64,000 nucleotides of DNA from Cyathus striatus (Eukaryota > Basidiomycota > Agaricomycetes > Agaricales > Nidulariaceae): positions 3,534,001 through 3,598,000 of the forward strand of contig JAOVFP010000008.1 in assembly GCA_025738555.1 (NCBI GenBank), read 5' to 3'. Position numbers and translations under genes: made by a program. Under the pieces are notes generated by a model. It worked only from the letters and a program-made list of their open reading frames with translations. It was not told the origin of the DNA and did no database searches. Positions within the stretch are counted from its first letter, which is position 1, and each line of letters opens with the position of its first letter. Positions 35,578 through 45,540 of this stretch are shown here, piece by piece.

Positions 35578-37937
35578 CAGGCTCCTAAAACCAGCCGTAT
35601 CACTCGCTCGAATGGCCTACGTAGGATAAGATAAAGTGTACAAACAAAGGACAAACAAATCTAAGAGGCCAAACTTGCGAGTAAGCGGCTGGCAGATTTT
35701 GTCTCGGTCTCCTCGGAGACGTGACAAAACCTCACCAACAAGGTCCCAAGAAATACCTTGCTTATAATAAATACCTAACTTCATACAAGAATAAAATCAT
35801 TTTGCATCAATGCATCAATTCTCATGTCAGGATAGGTCAGGGTTCGCTAAACTTGGAAGGTGTCATCTCGCACAATTGTAGTAGTCTCGGCTACCCATCT
35901 GTTGGCGCTCGTCCAAATCGGGGTTTGCGACCGCCACTGTCTGGGAGAAAACGAGCAATGTTAGAAGGGGTATGCATTCGGTGTTCTCGGGCTTCGCAGA
36001 TGCCTGTCCGCACGCGTTTTTGTGTATTAGTAATGTAATTAGTCAGCATCACAATGCAATAATCTCAATCTGTGCTGCATTTGCGTTGCACGTGCATTGC
36101 ATGTGCATCCACAATTAATACACTCCCAATGCACTCCACTTGCTCTTCACGTCCTACACTCATTCTCATTCAATTTAACGACTGCCAACTGCAATATTTC
36201 ACATGTGATTCAACAATAATCTTGAATCATGGCCTCCTAGACACAACAAAAGGGCTAGAATTACTGATGAAACCCATTCACCCCCCACAGCTCCTACTCC
36301 AGTCCACCAGACAGCTATATTTGGAGAAATTCAGCCAGTGACAATCTAGAATACATATTTTGCATATGGGAAATAGTTCCAAGAATCTTTTGATCCAAAG
36401 TTGTTGCTGGTAATCTCTCTTTCTTAACCTCAAAATCTTTATCATTAGGGTCCTCTTCTAGCAGATCTGAGCTTGGATTTAATGCCAAAAGATGTTCATC
36501 TTGCAGAACAGGGCTAATAGGCAGTGGAGATGAAGGCAGTAGGCCAGGGGAAGTCATTGCCTTAGGTTCACTGTAATCTGCATCCCTTCAGGGAAATAAA
36601 CACCAAATTTAGGTAGTTGGGGCTTGATACAAGCAAGTAAAAAGTAGAACAAGGCAGGATATTGAGGCGAGATGATGGAGTGGAGTGAAGATGCAAGCAA
36701 ACACGGATGCAGCGCAGATTGAGATTATCGCATTGTGATGCTGACTAATTACATTACTAATACACAAAAACACGTGTGGACAGGCATCTGCGAAGCCCAA
36801 GAACACTGAATGCATACCCCTTCTAACGTTGCTCGTTTTCTCCCAGACAGTGGCGGTCGCAAACCCCGATTTGGATGAGCACCAACAGATGGGTAGCTGA
36901 GACTACAATTGTAGTTGCGCTAGCAGTTCTTTTCTCAAGCCCTCATGTATTCTCAAGGCATTTGCAATGCGCAATACAAGATGCGTGTTAGTGCTCGCTT
37001 GGACTGATGTCGATGTCTCAACGGCAGTGGTCAGTTCTTGATGTGCGTGCACTTACCTAATCAAAGCTGCAAGTAGGACCATGCTGGACACAGATTAAGA
37101 TTGCTATGTCACTGTATGTGGGGAAGAACATCATTGCATGTCTTGCGTTTCGGTAGTTTTGTGAGCTGTAAAGTGGAACCCAGTTTCCTTTTTTGTCAGA
37201 GTAGTGACTTGTGATTTAAAGAGAGATATGACTCGATCTTTTGTCCAAGCCTGCACAACACTACTAGTTGTTGAAGATGAGTTGAGTGTATCCAAAAGAT
37301 TGGTTGTATTGTAAATGAAATTTTGGGCTAATACATGCTCTTGAAGTGCTGGAATGGTTAGTATTGCATTGATAAGATGTAGTAGTGTTAATCCACAGCC
37401 TTGAAGTGAATCAAGCAATTTGTGCTCTGCTGTTGGCTCACTGAGATTCATTAGAACTCATGGTGAGGGGTTACAAGCAGGAGAAGGAAAGGAAGCAATA
37501 TGTCTGTTGTCAATCTTACTTTATACCTACACATATCAAATATAGCAGTGAATAGATGTAGCATGAGTGAAATGTTCTATTTGAAATGCACCAGTGAGTA
37601 TACTTATCAAGAGGAATGGGTGAAATATATTAATAGATTGAAGTGCCCCATCGCTACTAACAGGGTTTTGAAACTAGCCGAGCCCTGACATGAGAATTGA
37701 TGCATTGATGCAAAATGATTTTATTCTCGTATGAAGTTAGGTATTTATTATAAGCGAGGTATTTCTCGGGACCTTGTTGGTGAGGTTTTGTCACGTCTCC
37801 GAGGAGACCGAGACAAAATCTGCCAGCCGCTTACTCGCAAGTTTGGCCTCTTAGATTTGTTTGTCCTTTGTTTGTACACTTTATCTTATCCTACGTAGGC
37901 CATTCGAGCGAGTGATACGGCTGGTTTTAGGAGCCTG
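35578..37937. mobile_element. 2.4 kb TIR element with 9-bp target duplication
   Basis: Ends are CAGGCTCCTAAAACCAGCCG and its inverse, and the inverted repeats extend about 260 bp (35578-35835 with 37680-37937). ATCCTGGAC flanks both sides (35569-35577 and 37938-37946). The long TIRs and 9-bp duplication fit a Mutator-like element. A smaller element is nested at 35882. The only sizeable frame is a minus-strand ORF (37451-37131) with GCGLTLLHLINAI and FHFTAHKTTE, possibly a remnant of a transposon-encoded protein. Confidence 0.88.
35882..36905. mobile_element. Nested 1.0 kb TIR element
   Basis: Ends read TAGTCTCRGCTACCCATCTG, and the inverted arms are about 200 bp (35882-36090 with 36690-36905). 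CAATTGTAG is duplicated on both sides (35873-35881 and 36906-36914). The centre has an 80-codon minus-strand ORF (36557-36315, MTSPGLLPSSPLPIS) preceded by a frame containing FGVYFPEGMQ. This could be a captured or transposase fragment; not recognised. Confidence 0.85.
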
Positions 37938-38705
37938 ATCCTGGACGAGCTAGTGAGAGGAAGGAACCCACGCCCTGTATGTAGTTTCTTTTTTCCTTCA
38001 GTTATAACTTCTACCAACTAGACTGGTGGCCGACTAAGTCGCACCATCGCGCTTCGGACTTCTCCGACGAACCGGGTCCTACCGTGTTCGATACCTACAG
38101 GGATATAAGGGGGTTCAAGCTCAAGGTATACTGGCCCTCTGTTACGTTCTTTTCCTAACTCCCCGCCGTCCATCACCACCCCCACCCCACGGATGGTGAT
38201 CGATATGGGTAACGAATGCGTTCAAGAGGTCGGGGAGGATGAGGAGGATGATGACGGGTACGAAACCGCCGATGAAGACATATGCGATGCTCTTGCTGCT
38301 TACATGAAGGAAAATTTACGAGCCGTAGATCTTCTCGATGAGGCAGACAAGTTTATCGATGGTGTGAAGGAGAAGGTCCAGGCTGACGGGCTGTAAGATA
38401 CGTCACCGTCTGTTCCTAATGACGTTTACGGCGAGGATACGTTCTATGATGCAGTAGAAGAACCGGCGACTAATGTTGAGGTTTCTTCGATGTGCAAATT
38501 TGAAGAACTCGCGAGAATTGACCTTTCCTCAACGTCGGTGGGCGCGTCCATTCCTCAGACCGAATTTTCGTCTGGTTCGTCTGGCACAGATCAAGATCCT
38601 GTCTTCCGCCACCCTCCTACTGTTACCAATTCTGTCCAAAAAGTTGATCCTCTTGTCGGTGTCGGTGTATGCTCTGGCTCCTTCACATTGGCAAACCTGC
38701 TCTAG

Positions 38706-39624
38706 ACCCCACTGCTACCTGCTTAGAAAACGAAATTTGTCATATGAACGACTATGCTTTCTCTCCTGAATTTGCTTTCTCTATTCCGCTTGCTCAAACG
38801 ACTCCACTTGCTCCATTGCCTATCCTTTCTCAATACAATCATGGTCTTGAAAATATCATTGCTTTTCCTTCTAGTCTCGAAAACAACATTGCTTCTAGTG
38901 GCGGCCCGCCTATTCCGAACCGTCCCAAGTTCCACTTTTCACTTTCACTTTTTATTTCAGCCGTTGGCTTTCGCATGTTATATTGAGTTGAATGATTTTG
39001 GATAGTAGATACTATTTAAGTTGAGGTAACGTGGTGGATCGTACTCTCGGAATTGTATTTCAATTGTATTTACTCGACTGTGTTCGACCCCTATCAAGGC
39101 GACAGAATGGACTCTGGTTCGTGTATAGGTCAATTCTATAAGATTCTTACAGCGGTCGTATGTATTAGCCAAGTGGCCTCGTACGACCTGTCAATACTAA
39201 TGTGTACCACGATCCACGATAACACGGACTAGGCGAGGTTGATGAGAAGTCTTGACAAATTTTATATAATATAGTTTTATTTGAACTAGCACTTAAAGCA
39301 GAATTGAGCGAGGAGTACATGAGTCGCTGTTGCACAGTAGTCTTAGAGAAATGGATTTAAGGCTAGCAACAATTGCTCATTAAATTTAAAGCAGAGAGAA
39401 GTTTTTTTTAATACTTGAACTATAGACTTAAGGTGTCTGACGTTCGGTTCTTGGTGGTCGGTACAACTATTGACATAGAATATAATGCTAGGCAGTTGCA
39501 ATTCCGCTTAGTATCAGCGCACAACGCGAGATTCTAATGAAACATATTATCATAGCTACCATTGTGAAACAATAATCCTCATAAGTAAATATTCAATAAA
39601 AATACCTCCTTTGACTTGTACACC
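38706..39624. other. Intergenic region
   Basis: 38706-38990 still reads as diluted family-like Ser/Pro/Leu frames. 39000-39600 has no ORF of note and no recognisable RNA. An LTR-like look around 39015-39240 could not be backed by ends or a target duplication. Confidence 0.3.
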
Positions 39625-41651
39625 TCAAATCCCCTCGCCCTTCAACCACCGCTGAATCATAACCGTCACTTCCTGAGGCCGATCATACGAAACCAAATGC
39701 CCAGCTCCCTCAACGGTCACAAACGTAAACATCCCATCCTCATCCGTCCTGGTGAGTCCCGCCCTCTTCCCATCCACTTCCCAACTCCTCAACGTGCCCG
39801 GTTCACTCTCAAGCATATCCCTAGTTCCTTCTTCGCTTCCAATCCAATTGTATCTCCAATCTAGATTTCCGACGTACACGAGGGCCTTCACACCATCCTC
39901 GATAAGGCCGCTGAGGAAGTCTTTGGTTACGGGTCTGTACCAGTCTTGGGTGGGGTGGAAGTTGTGGTGTGTGTCTGGGCTGCAGAATGTGAAGTTGTGG
40001 TGTGTGGAGGAGCGGTGAGAGCTGTATCGACCGGAAGGATCGATAGTGTCGATTCCCAATTGGCGGCGAGTTGCAGGATGGGAGAGGTACGAGGATATAT
40101 TACTAGAAAGGTATATCGGATCAATACAAAAGACGAAAAGGAAGCAGAAAGTGCGAACCTGATAATGGGATAGCAGGAGGAATCTTTCAGTTCTTCGGGG
40201 CTACAAGTACGGTTTATGTCGTATGGGTTTATTCCTGATACATCGTACCTATTAGCTGCTAGGACGAAACGAAGAAGTATTGATCACTTACCTGCACGTA
40301 ACAGTGGCATGGCAATCTCCTCATTGCAATATGAATATGCAGGATCGCACCCAAAGGAATCAGCGGCTCCTGTACATTGATTTTGAATTAGCTTCTTGCA
40401 ACGAGGAACCTGTATAACGATAACAGAATCGTCAGTTCAGTTACAGGAAGTGTGGGAAGGAGAGAGACATACAGCTTGCTTCATTCGTTCGCATGAGCTG
40501 AAAGTACCATGGAATCAGCAACCTTGATGACGCCACTAAACAACGAACTTACGCAATGTCAAGCACGGGGGACACAGACACGTTTGTGCAGGCCATGGTA
40601 TAATATGACTCTATCATATTCCTGAAGTCCATAACCCCATTCCCTGTAGAATATAAGTGTTAAGCAGATAGCTAGTATAAGGTAGAGAGAAGCAAACGTA
40701 CCAATGATAAGACTCCGCAAATTTATGGCCTGCATCCCAGCTTCTTCAAACTGAAGCTTCACGCCAAAGATTTCGTTACCGAAATGGGGAACGTATCGTC
40801 CCTGTAAAGCGTTAGCGCTTATCATTTCCACGTCGCAGGCTCAGACGAACTTACCCCGAAAGATGTACCAGCAATATGCATAGGTCTTCCGTGGAAGCTG
40901 GTGAAATGTGTGAAGAATGTGGCTATGAGAACTGAGGCGTGTTCAATTGAATGTAGCGGTGACTATAAGATGAAAGAAGACGAGGTCATTAGATAGGCCA
41001 GGACATAAGACCAGCAGATCTTAACTCGCCAAACTGTCTTCATACGAGGAATAGGAAAACCCAAGGCCAATAGGTTGATCAATGAAGAAAATATTCGCGT
41101 GTGAGTTCAAAGAGTGCGGGCTGTGTTTCGTGGTGCCGTTGGAAGTGAGAGTGCAAGGACCTAGCAGGGAAGTTAGTTGAACAGCTTGAACATGAAGATA
41201 TGAATAAGGAGAAAGCTCACCCAGTCCCGTTAGCATTCCAGCTGAGGAAGAACAGCCTAGAGGGCCGTTCAGCCAGAATATGACATCATCCACATCGGGG
41301 TCGTCTCTAGACTCGAAGAACTGAAAGAAGGTATGGGTATAGCTAATGTCAATATAGCCAGTGTAGCCTCTACGTAAGAAACATCGCCATTTGTCAGTAG
41401 AGGAGCTAGTATGAGAGCTAGAAGACTCACCTAACATTGTCATCGCACCAGCCTTCTGCCTTCTTCATCCTTATACCAAGATCGGGCTGGAAAGGATGGC
41501 TCAAGGTGGTATATCCGTCTGAGGAAAGGCGCGATAGCGTGAAGCTGTCATCCGCATCTTCGTCGAAGGTCGTTTGAGTTTTCAGAGCTCTTCCAGTTGC
41601 GACGAAAGCTAGGGAAAGGCTGAGGAGCGCAGAGTTACTGGTGAGCAACAT
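39625..41651 (-). CDS. Serine carboxypeptidase, peptidase family S10
   Basis: Start ATG at 41651 opens a signal peptide (MLLTSNSALLSLSLAFVATG). First exons: 41651-41431, 41369-41221, 41160-41026, 40931-40855, then several more ending at 39625. The S10 order is clear: HTFFQFFESRDDP, an oxyanion-region block (FWLNGPLGCSSSAG), a nucleophile block (MHIAGTSFGGRYVP), a middle Cys-rich part, catalytic Asp in VYVGNLDWRYNWIG, and catalytic His in VEGAGHLVSYDRP. These enzymes remove C-terminal residues from peptides in vacuoles or outside the cell. Two usually strict motifs deviate: GGPGCSS reads GPLGCSS and GESY reads GTSF. The nucleophile Ser is kept but the usual Glu before it is Thr. The exon 3/4 junction needs donor GTTAAG and an acceptor inside the next frame. 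The gene is probably real but perhaps of altered activity. Confidence 0.75.
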
Positions 41652-42059
41652 GGCGTCGACGGCCACGTCGCTGGAGGCGGCGGGGAATTAGGGGAATCGG
41701 TGCTCGGGGTAAAAGCTATGCACGTGTACGCGTCAATTATGTAATCATATAAAACCTCCGAGTGTCCGAGGACCGACGGGTCTTTGATGCCTTCGCTTGT
41801 CTTCGTAGTCCTTGCATTTCCAAGTCCTTTCGTCGAATCATACCACAACCAAACTACAACTCATCCTCGCCATATTCATCAATAGTATATATATATGATA
41901 TGAACAGTACGTTTTCAAAAGACTGTCGTCAGATATATCTAACGCGTCTGCTGCCATTAGTGACAGTTTATCAAGACTTCGTTGACTCTTGCCGCTGTCC
42001 TAGTGTTTACAAGTATATGCATATATGACACGTAAGGGAAACAGAATTCGGGATGGGAC
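41652..42059. other. Spacer between carboxypeptidase gene and its decayed paralogue
   Basis: About 400 bp holding the promoter region of the carboxypeptidase gene (an AATCATATAAAAC stretch near 41745). No separate gene is supported. The short plus-strand ORF at 41762-42028 has no recognisable features. Confidence 0.35.
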
Positions 42060-44506
42060 GAAGACAGAGTTGACTGTTTGGTAGCATGAAGTGTCATTGT
42101 AAGTTCTACGGAGCCGCAGGTTCGGCTTACATCGTATGGGTTTATACCTGAGAACCTCCTAGCATGTACAGACCACGGAGGAGAGAACATTACATACCGG
42201 AATATAAGAAGGGGATATCAATCTCATCATTACAAAATGCATATGCGCCTTCGCAAGTAGTGGGGATGAAGGGATGTTTACACTCTTCGATCACTTGCTT
42301 GCATCGTGGAACCTAGCAGACGAACGGGTCAGGAAAAGTAAGGTCCCTTCGAGGATTGAGGAACACAAACCGGCTCTCATCTTTCCACAAGTCCTAATCT
42401 CAAGTCAGAATTTGAAAGTGCAGGCAGACACAACAACATGCCACACTTACGCGGCGTCAAGTACCGCCGGCATAGTGACGTTCGTGCATGCCATGGTATA
42501 GTACAAGTCGGGAGGAACGAAATACGACACATTACACATCACACGACACACATACACATCATTTTTTACACATACACATCGAAAAACACACATACACATT
42601 ATTTTCCACACATACACACTGACTTCCACACATACACTTCCCTTTTTATGTATGCAGTGTATTTATCGGGTTGGTTAAACGCTGTATTGTATTTGTAATG
42701 TTGTAATAACCATTAATAACTTCTAATTATTTATTTAGTTTGTGATCACTTATACCGAGGTTAGGGTTAGCGACGCATAACTCGTAGGTAAAGTAGCGAC
42801 TGAAAGAAAGCATGCTTGCAGCCTCGCAAACGGACGCTAAACAAGCAGGGGAAGGTGGGTTGAGGTGAGTGTCGGGTGGTTAGGAATAGAATGGGAAATG
42901 CACTAATCTAGAAGGGTGAGCAACATGTATGTAGTGAAGGAGACGAACCCAATGATTGCAGCTGTGTCTCATGCTTCATATCGATGTCGAGATCGACAAG
43001 CATACTCCCAGTGCAGTGTGCGTGCTTGAGATCAACAGGTGGAACCTGCTCGACCCATGCCTAAATAATATCGACCGTGACCGCTTTTCCATCCGATACG
43101 GATACGGGTGTTTGCCCGCTGCTCGGGTATGTTGTGAGTGAGCTGCGGAGGGCATTCGGACATATGAAAGGGGAGGGGAGGTGGGGAAGAACGAGGAGAT
43201 GAAGGTCTGGATATGGCAGATGAACAAAGAAGAAGATGGAGAAAGGTTAAAACGTTATCTTCTACAATTCTCATATTGTATTTATTATTTACTTCTGTTA
43301 TTACAGATCAATGAAGACGATCACTGTATGTTATGTGCACATCACATTCGCAATGTGTATGTGTTGTGTTCTATGTGTAAGTGTAAAATCTAATGTGTAT
43401 GTGTAAAAGTCAATGTGTATGTGTAAATCCTATGTGTAATGTGTCGCATTTGGTCTCACCCCAGTACAAGTCTATCATATTATGAACTCCATAATTCCAT
43501 TCCCTAATGACTCGTCAAAACAGGATTTCAGCTTGAAGAAGCATAAGCACACACCGACGATAAGACTCTTCAAATTGATAGCCCCTTCCAATTCAACCTC
43601 GTAAAACGCAAACTTCACACCGTGGACTTCGTTTGCGAACATAGGTAACAGACGGCCCTGAGAAGTAGAAGCGAGTTAGAGTCTGTCGTTTCCATTGAGA
43701 CTGGGACTATAGATGGGTGTACGTACAGCGCGGGATGCACCGCCAACATGGACTGCTCTACCGCGGAAGCTGGTGAAGTCCGCGAAGGCATATATAGGTG
43801 GCTGCAGTGAGGAAGACAGTATATGAGTATGATATAACAACGGGCCGGGAGGGATGTCAAGAGAAGATTATACTCACTGTATCCCCTTGGTATGTAGCAG
43901 CGGAGAATTCGAAACCAATCGGGTGGTCGATGGAGAACACGTTCGCATGTACGGTTAACGAATGTGGATTTCTAATTGTGCTGCCATTAGACGCGAGAAT
44001 ACAGGGACCTAGTTGAAAACTTGAACGTTAGTTACCCCATAGCACAAAGGTAACGCGTCGAACAGAGATGACCTACCTAGTTCCATAAGTGTACCAACGG
44101 AAGGCGAATACCCTAGAGGACCACTAAGACAGAAGATTACAACATCCTTGTCGGGATCGTTCTGCGATTCAAAGAACTGGAATGATGCGTGTCAGTGGTC
44201 GATGTTGATGTAGCCAAGACCCAGTGTAACCCCTTCGAAAATGTCGCGTTAGCAGAGCCATATTGGAGGGAAAAAGTAACGTACTTGACGATATCATTAC
44301 ACCACCCCTCTGTCATCCTTATTCTCATTCCAAATTCGTGGTGAAATGAGTGACTGAAGACGGCGTACTCTTCTGTGGAAAGCCGGGGTAACGTGAAACC
44401 TTGGGGATTTGCATTTCAGGCAAGAGCTGTTGCATGTTAACTTGTGATGTGGTTCCAGTCACTAGGAGCGTTAAGAGATAAGGAGGAGACCCATGGTGAG
44501 TAACAT
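42060..44506 (-). pseudogene. Decayed tandem paralogue of the S10 carboxypeptidase
   Basis: Start MLLTMGLLLIS at 44506 runs into a stop after 11 codons. The rest follows the neighbour in order but in shifting frames: MRIRMTEGWCNDIV, QFFESQNDPDKD, CLSGPLGYSPS, LGPCILASNGST, ANVFSIDHPIGF, VHVGGASRAGR, DLYYTMACTN, GINPYDVSRTC. The GGPGCSS and GESY regions are even further from consensus (GPLGYSPS and GASR). The C-terminal Asp and His blocks are missing. The element at 42510-43462 splits the YYTMACTN exon. Clearly non-functional; it arose by tandem duplication. Confidence 0.8.
42510..43462. mobile_element. 953 bp TIR element with TTTACACATACACAT subterminal repeats
   Basis: AGTACAAGTC flanks both sides (42500-42509 and 43463-43472), a 10-bp target duplication in an exon of the carboxypeptidase paralogue. 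Both ends read inward as GGG followed by an imperfect stretch and then AAATRCGACACATTACACAT. Repeats of ACACATACACAT stand next to each end (42545-42640, 43330-43440). No transposase frame. The long duplication suggests a Mutator-like MITE. Confidence 0.85.
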
Positions 44507-45488
44507 GGCGGTAGTTGGATTGGGGACGTTAGAGCCCAACTGCATGTCGCGTCTGCCGTACCGTCGCCCAAGCGTGGGAATGCGCTCTCCAGTTTGTCTG
44601 CGACGAGTCCAACTCATTTTTATACTGTCCCCTTTCTCGTTATTCTTACTTCTCATGCAACAAAATTACACTAACCTAACCAAATTTATATCCATTCAGC
44701 ATTCTCAAGTCTAGGCCGATTTCCTCCTTCTACCCCGTCTGTACGGGCACCTGAAGCTGTGCTACTTTCAACAATGGGCCCAGGCCGATACCTTGCTTCA
44801 ACGTTGCTTATGTCCAACGTCAAAAAATAGGTAACAAAATCTACAATGATGTATAGCCTACTAGTGTGATTTATCTGCTAGGGCATTCATTGACGCGACA
44901 GCCATTTATCAGGCCCGCCATAGAAGAACTTTGGAAAATGAGGGCGGTACTACATGTTATATCCATTTCACAGTATAGCGTTCCGATGATCATTTACCCA
45001 TCAGTTTTTCACCAGATTGCACTTCTCGGAGCCTCCAGACCAACCTGTTTATCTGAGACAAATGTGATCCACGAAGGGTGCATTGGAGATGAATTGCTGA
45101 ATGCAGACATCTACTTCTATAATGTGACTTCTTCGACGATCCTAATTCTTTTTTAGCTATAAGTAATGATGATGTTGAATGTGGTTTATAGATCTATCCA
45201 TGGGAGAGAAAGACATGTCTATGAACTATCAGACGTTGGCATAAATTGGAGTTGGGTCGGATGATCGAACCATCGCCCTTTTAAACTGCCTTCGCCGCGG
45301 TGGCCTCTTTGCAACTGGCGAGCTCCGAGTCATATGGCATCTCTGCATCGTAGTGTTGATTTACAAATATGCAATAAATTATTACCTCAAAGTTAATTAA
45401 AGAGCAGAAACTAACGCGATACAAACATAAAAATCCTATACAATGCAGCAGAAAACACAACTAGCTTTATTTATCGTAATTACCGTTT
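44507..45488. other. Intergenic region up to the inner end of the right arm
   Basis: A 96-codon plus-strand ORF (44866-45156) has no recognised domain. The remainder is AT-rich. I see no transposon ends, RNA gene or F-box sequence here, so the two arms end in unrelated sequence. Confidence 0.35.
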
Positions 45489-45540
45489 CCTAGCATGAGG
45501 TAGAGCCGTCATCCCACCAGACAAATTATTGGCCTCGCGG

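Larger units (their letters stand above)
35419..38705 (+). pseudogene. Family copy C, truncated and interrupted
   Basis: Begins ATGAAGACC at 35419, like the MKH starts of B and D. A frame change in exon 1 leads into a frame reading SSTRALVKAI, matching the family. The TIR element at 35578-37937 splits exon 1. After it, the conserved junction intron is found (donor GTATGT near 37977, acceptor near 38020), followed by DWWPTKSHHRASDF-like sequence. A stop follows at about 38144, then acidic GEDEEDDDGYE, an in-frame TAA at 38394-38396, and GEDTFYDAVEE. The 3' half, including the WFD block, basic clusters and KSLLSFW end, is absent. No 3' stem-loop module was found. Confidence 0.7.

Noticed and set aside
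35566..37949. 15-bp target duplication around the copy C element
   Set aside because: Assigning CAG and CTG to the terminal repeats gives longer TIRs and a usual 9-bp duplication.
39015..39240. Possible second solo LTR
   Set aside because: No TG...CA ends with a flanking direct repeat could be found and there is no empty site for comparison.
42541..42640. Telomere-like or satellite array
   Set aside because: The ACACATACACAT repeats are confined to the ends of a 953-bp element with a clear target duplication and are inverted at the other end.
44866..45156. 96-codon plus-strand ORF as a gene
   Set aside because: Ordinary length for chance in this sequence, no recognised domain, no intron signals and no second copy for comparison.
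45225..45310. tRNA-like segment
   Set aside because: Anticodon and acceptor stems could not be formed. I found no convincing tRNA or rRNA anywhere in the window.
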